This document shows, piece after piece, positions 63,297-64,000 of a DNA stretch of 64,000 bases. The number at the start of each line of letters is the position of its first letter. Position 1 is the first letter of the stretch. The position numbers and the translations under genes are program-made. The notes beneath the pieces are model-generated. The model searched no databases. It had not been told where the DNA came from and saw only the letters and a program-made list of their open reading frames with translations. Source of the stretch: Paenibacillus hemerocallicola (lineage in GTDB: Bacteria; Bacillota; Bacilli; Paenibacillales; NBRC-103111); assembly GCF_006265175.1 (NCBI RefSeq), contig NZ_VDCQ01000021.1, positions 62,001 through 126,000 on the forward strand, written 5' to 3'.

Positions 63297-64000
63297 ATGG
63301 CGAAAATCGAATTGATCCATGTCGGCAAAACGTATAAAGACGAAACGGTGATCAGCGGCTTGAATCTTACCATTAAAGACGGATCGTTTACGGTTCTCGT
63401 AGGACCGTCGGGCTGCGGCAAATCGACAACCCTGCGCATGATCGCAGGTCTTGAAAAGCAGAGCGAAGGACAAATATGGATCGGCGACAAATGTGTGAAC
63501 GAAACGCAGCCGGGGCTTCGGGATGTAGCCATGGTTTTCCAAAACTATGCGTTATATCCGACCATGACCGTTCGTGAAAATATCGAGTTCGGGCTAAAAA
63601 ATAGAAAAGTTCCTAAACAGGAACGCGAAATGTTAATACGCGAGATTTGCGAAATCGTAGGCTTGACCCCTCATTTGAATAAGAAACCGCAACACTTGTC
63701 CGGAGGACAGCGCCAAAGGGTCGCGCTCGCCCGGGCGATGGTCAAAAAGCCCAGGGTGTTTATTCTCGACGAACCGCTTTCGAATCTGGACGCAAAGCTG
63801 CGCAATCAGATGAGAACGGAATTGATCCAGCTTCATAAAAGGCTTGGCACCACCTTTGTTTATGTGACCCACGATCAAGTTGAAGCCATGTCGATGGGTG
63901 ACGAAATTGTTGTCATGAACAAAGGGGTGATTCAGCAAGTGGATTCGCCCATGAAGCTCTATAACGATCCGGACAATCTGTTTACCGCCCAGTTTATCGG
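63297..64000 (+). CDS. ABC transporter ATP-binding protein, UgpC/MsmX-like (runs off the window)
   Basis: 234 residues visible from the ATG at 63297, with AAGGAGATG upstream; the gene continues past base 64000. Walker A GPSGCGKST (about 38-46), Q-loop VFQNYALYP, signature LSGGQRQR, Walker B VFILDEPLSNLDAKL and H-loop THDQVEAM are complete. It is of the CUT1/UgpC/MsmX group. It may power only the UgpB system here or also serve importers that lack their own ATPase, such as those at 29977 and 49608. The permeases probably follow beyond the window. Confidence 0.9.
   Translation, partial: MAKIELIHVGKTYKDETVISGLNLTIKDGSFTVLVGPSGCGKSTTLRMIAGLEKQSEGQIWIGDKCVNETQPGLRDVAMVFQNYALYPTMTVRENIEFGLKNRKVPKQEREMLIREICEIVGLTPHLNKKPQHLSGGQRQRVALARAMVKKPRVFILDEPLSNLDAKLRNQMRTELIQLHKRLGTTFVYVTHDQVEAMSMGDEIVVMNKGVIQQVDSPMKLYNDPDNLFTAQFI

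Overview
The window is GC-rich DNA from a low-copy-repeat bacterial chromosome and reads as a Gram-positive endospore former of the Paenibacillaceae (Paenibacillus or Cohnella type). This rests on a GerA-type spore germination operon, GlpP antitermination, BceRS-BceAB peptide-resistance genes, a GuaD-type guanine deaminase, large membrane-bound AraC regulators, and many lipoprotein solute-binding proteins behind strong AGGAGG ribosome binding sites, several of them with TTG or GTG starts. No rRNA, tRNA, CRISPR array, insertion sequence or phage gene was found. The genus is an inference.

Layout. 1-9.4 kb: carbohydrate-type genes: three lipoprotein solute-binding proteins of one paralogous family without permeases, an AraC regulator, an FAD-dependent oxidoreductase, and a protein that fuses a GntR DNA-binding domain to a solute-binding-protein domain; a DUF72 gene and guaD lie beside them. 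9.6-14.3 kb: a small helical protein and a germinant receptor operon in the order A-C-D-B. 14.4-27.3 kb: mostly housekeeping or envelope genes: an HtrA-like protease with extra C-terminal repeats, an acrylyl-CoA-reductase-like MDR protein, a membrane HD-GYP phosphodiesterase, an AI-2E family exporter, a CNNM/CorC-type protein with an unusual leader, a membrane-anchored multicopper oxidase, a Tat-exported PhoX-type protein and a DUF1801 protein.

27.5-51.5 kb: a second carbohydrate region. Two similar modules each hold a membrane AraC regulator and an LplA/LplB/LplC-type ABC importer (27.5-33.4 and 45.4-51.5 kb). Between them lie a GNAT acetyltransferase, two Asp-box (sialidase-like) proteins, an IclR regulator with a striking set of half-site operators, a second FAD oxidoreductase, two more orphan solute-binding proteins, a divergent AraC regulator, a TIM-barrel sugar isomerase/epimerase and the relic of a histidine phosphatase gene. 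The FAD oxidoreductase plus orphan binding protein pairing occurs twice and looks like a reusable module for uptake and oxidative processing of an unknown glycoside. Candidate cre boxes suggest CcpA control.

51.8-59.4 kb: a membrane glycosyltransferase overlapping a BceRS two-component system, a small CxxC protein on the other strand, the BceAB transporter and an EamA exporter. 59.4-60.2 kb is non-coding, with potential RNA stems and short inverted repeats. 60.2-64.0 kb: a metallophosphoesterase, the GlpP antiterminator, a leader terminator, and UgpB- and UgpC-like genes. Together they suggest a GlpP-controlled glycerol-3-phosphate or glycerophosphodiester uptake locus that continues past the window.
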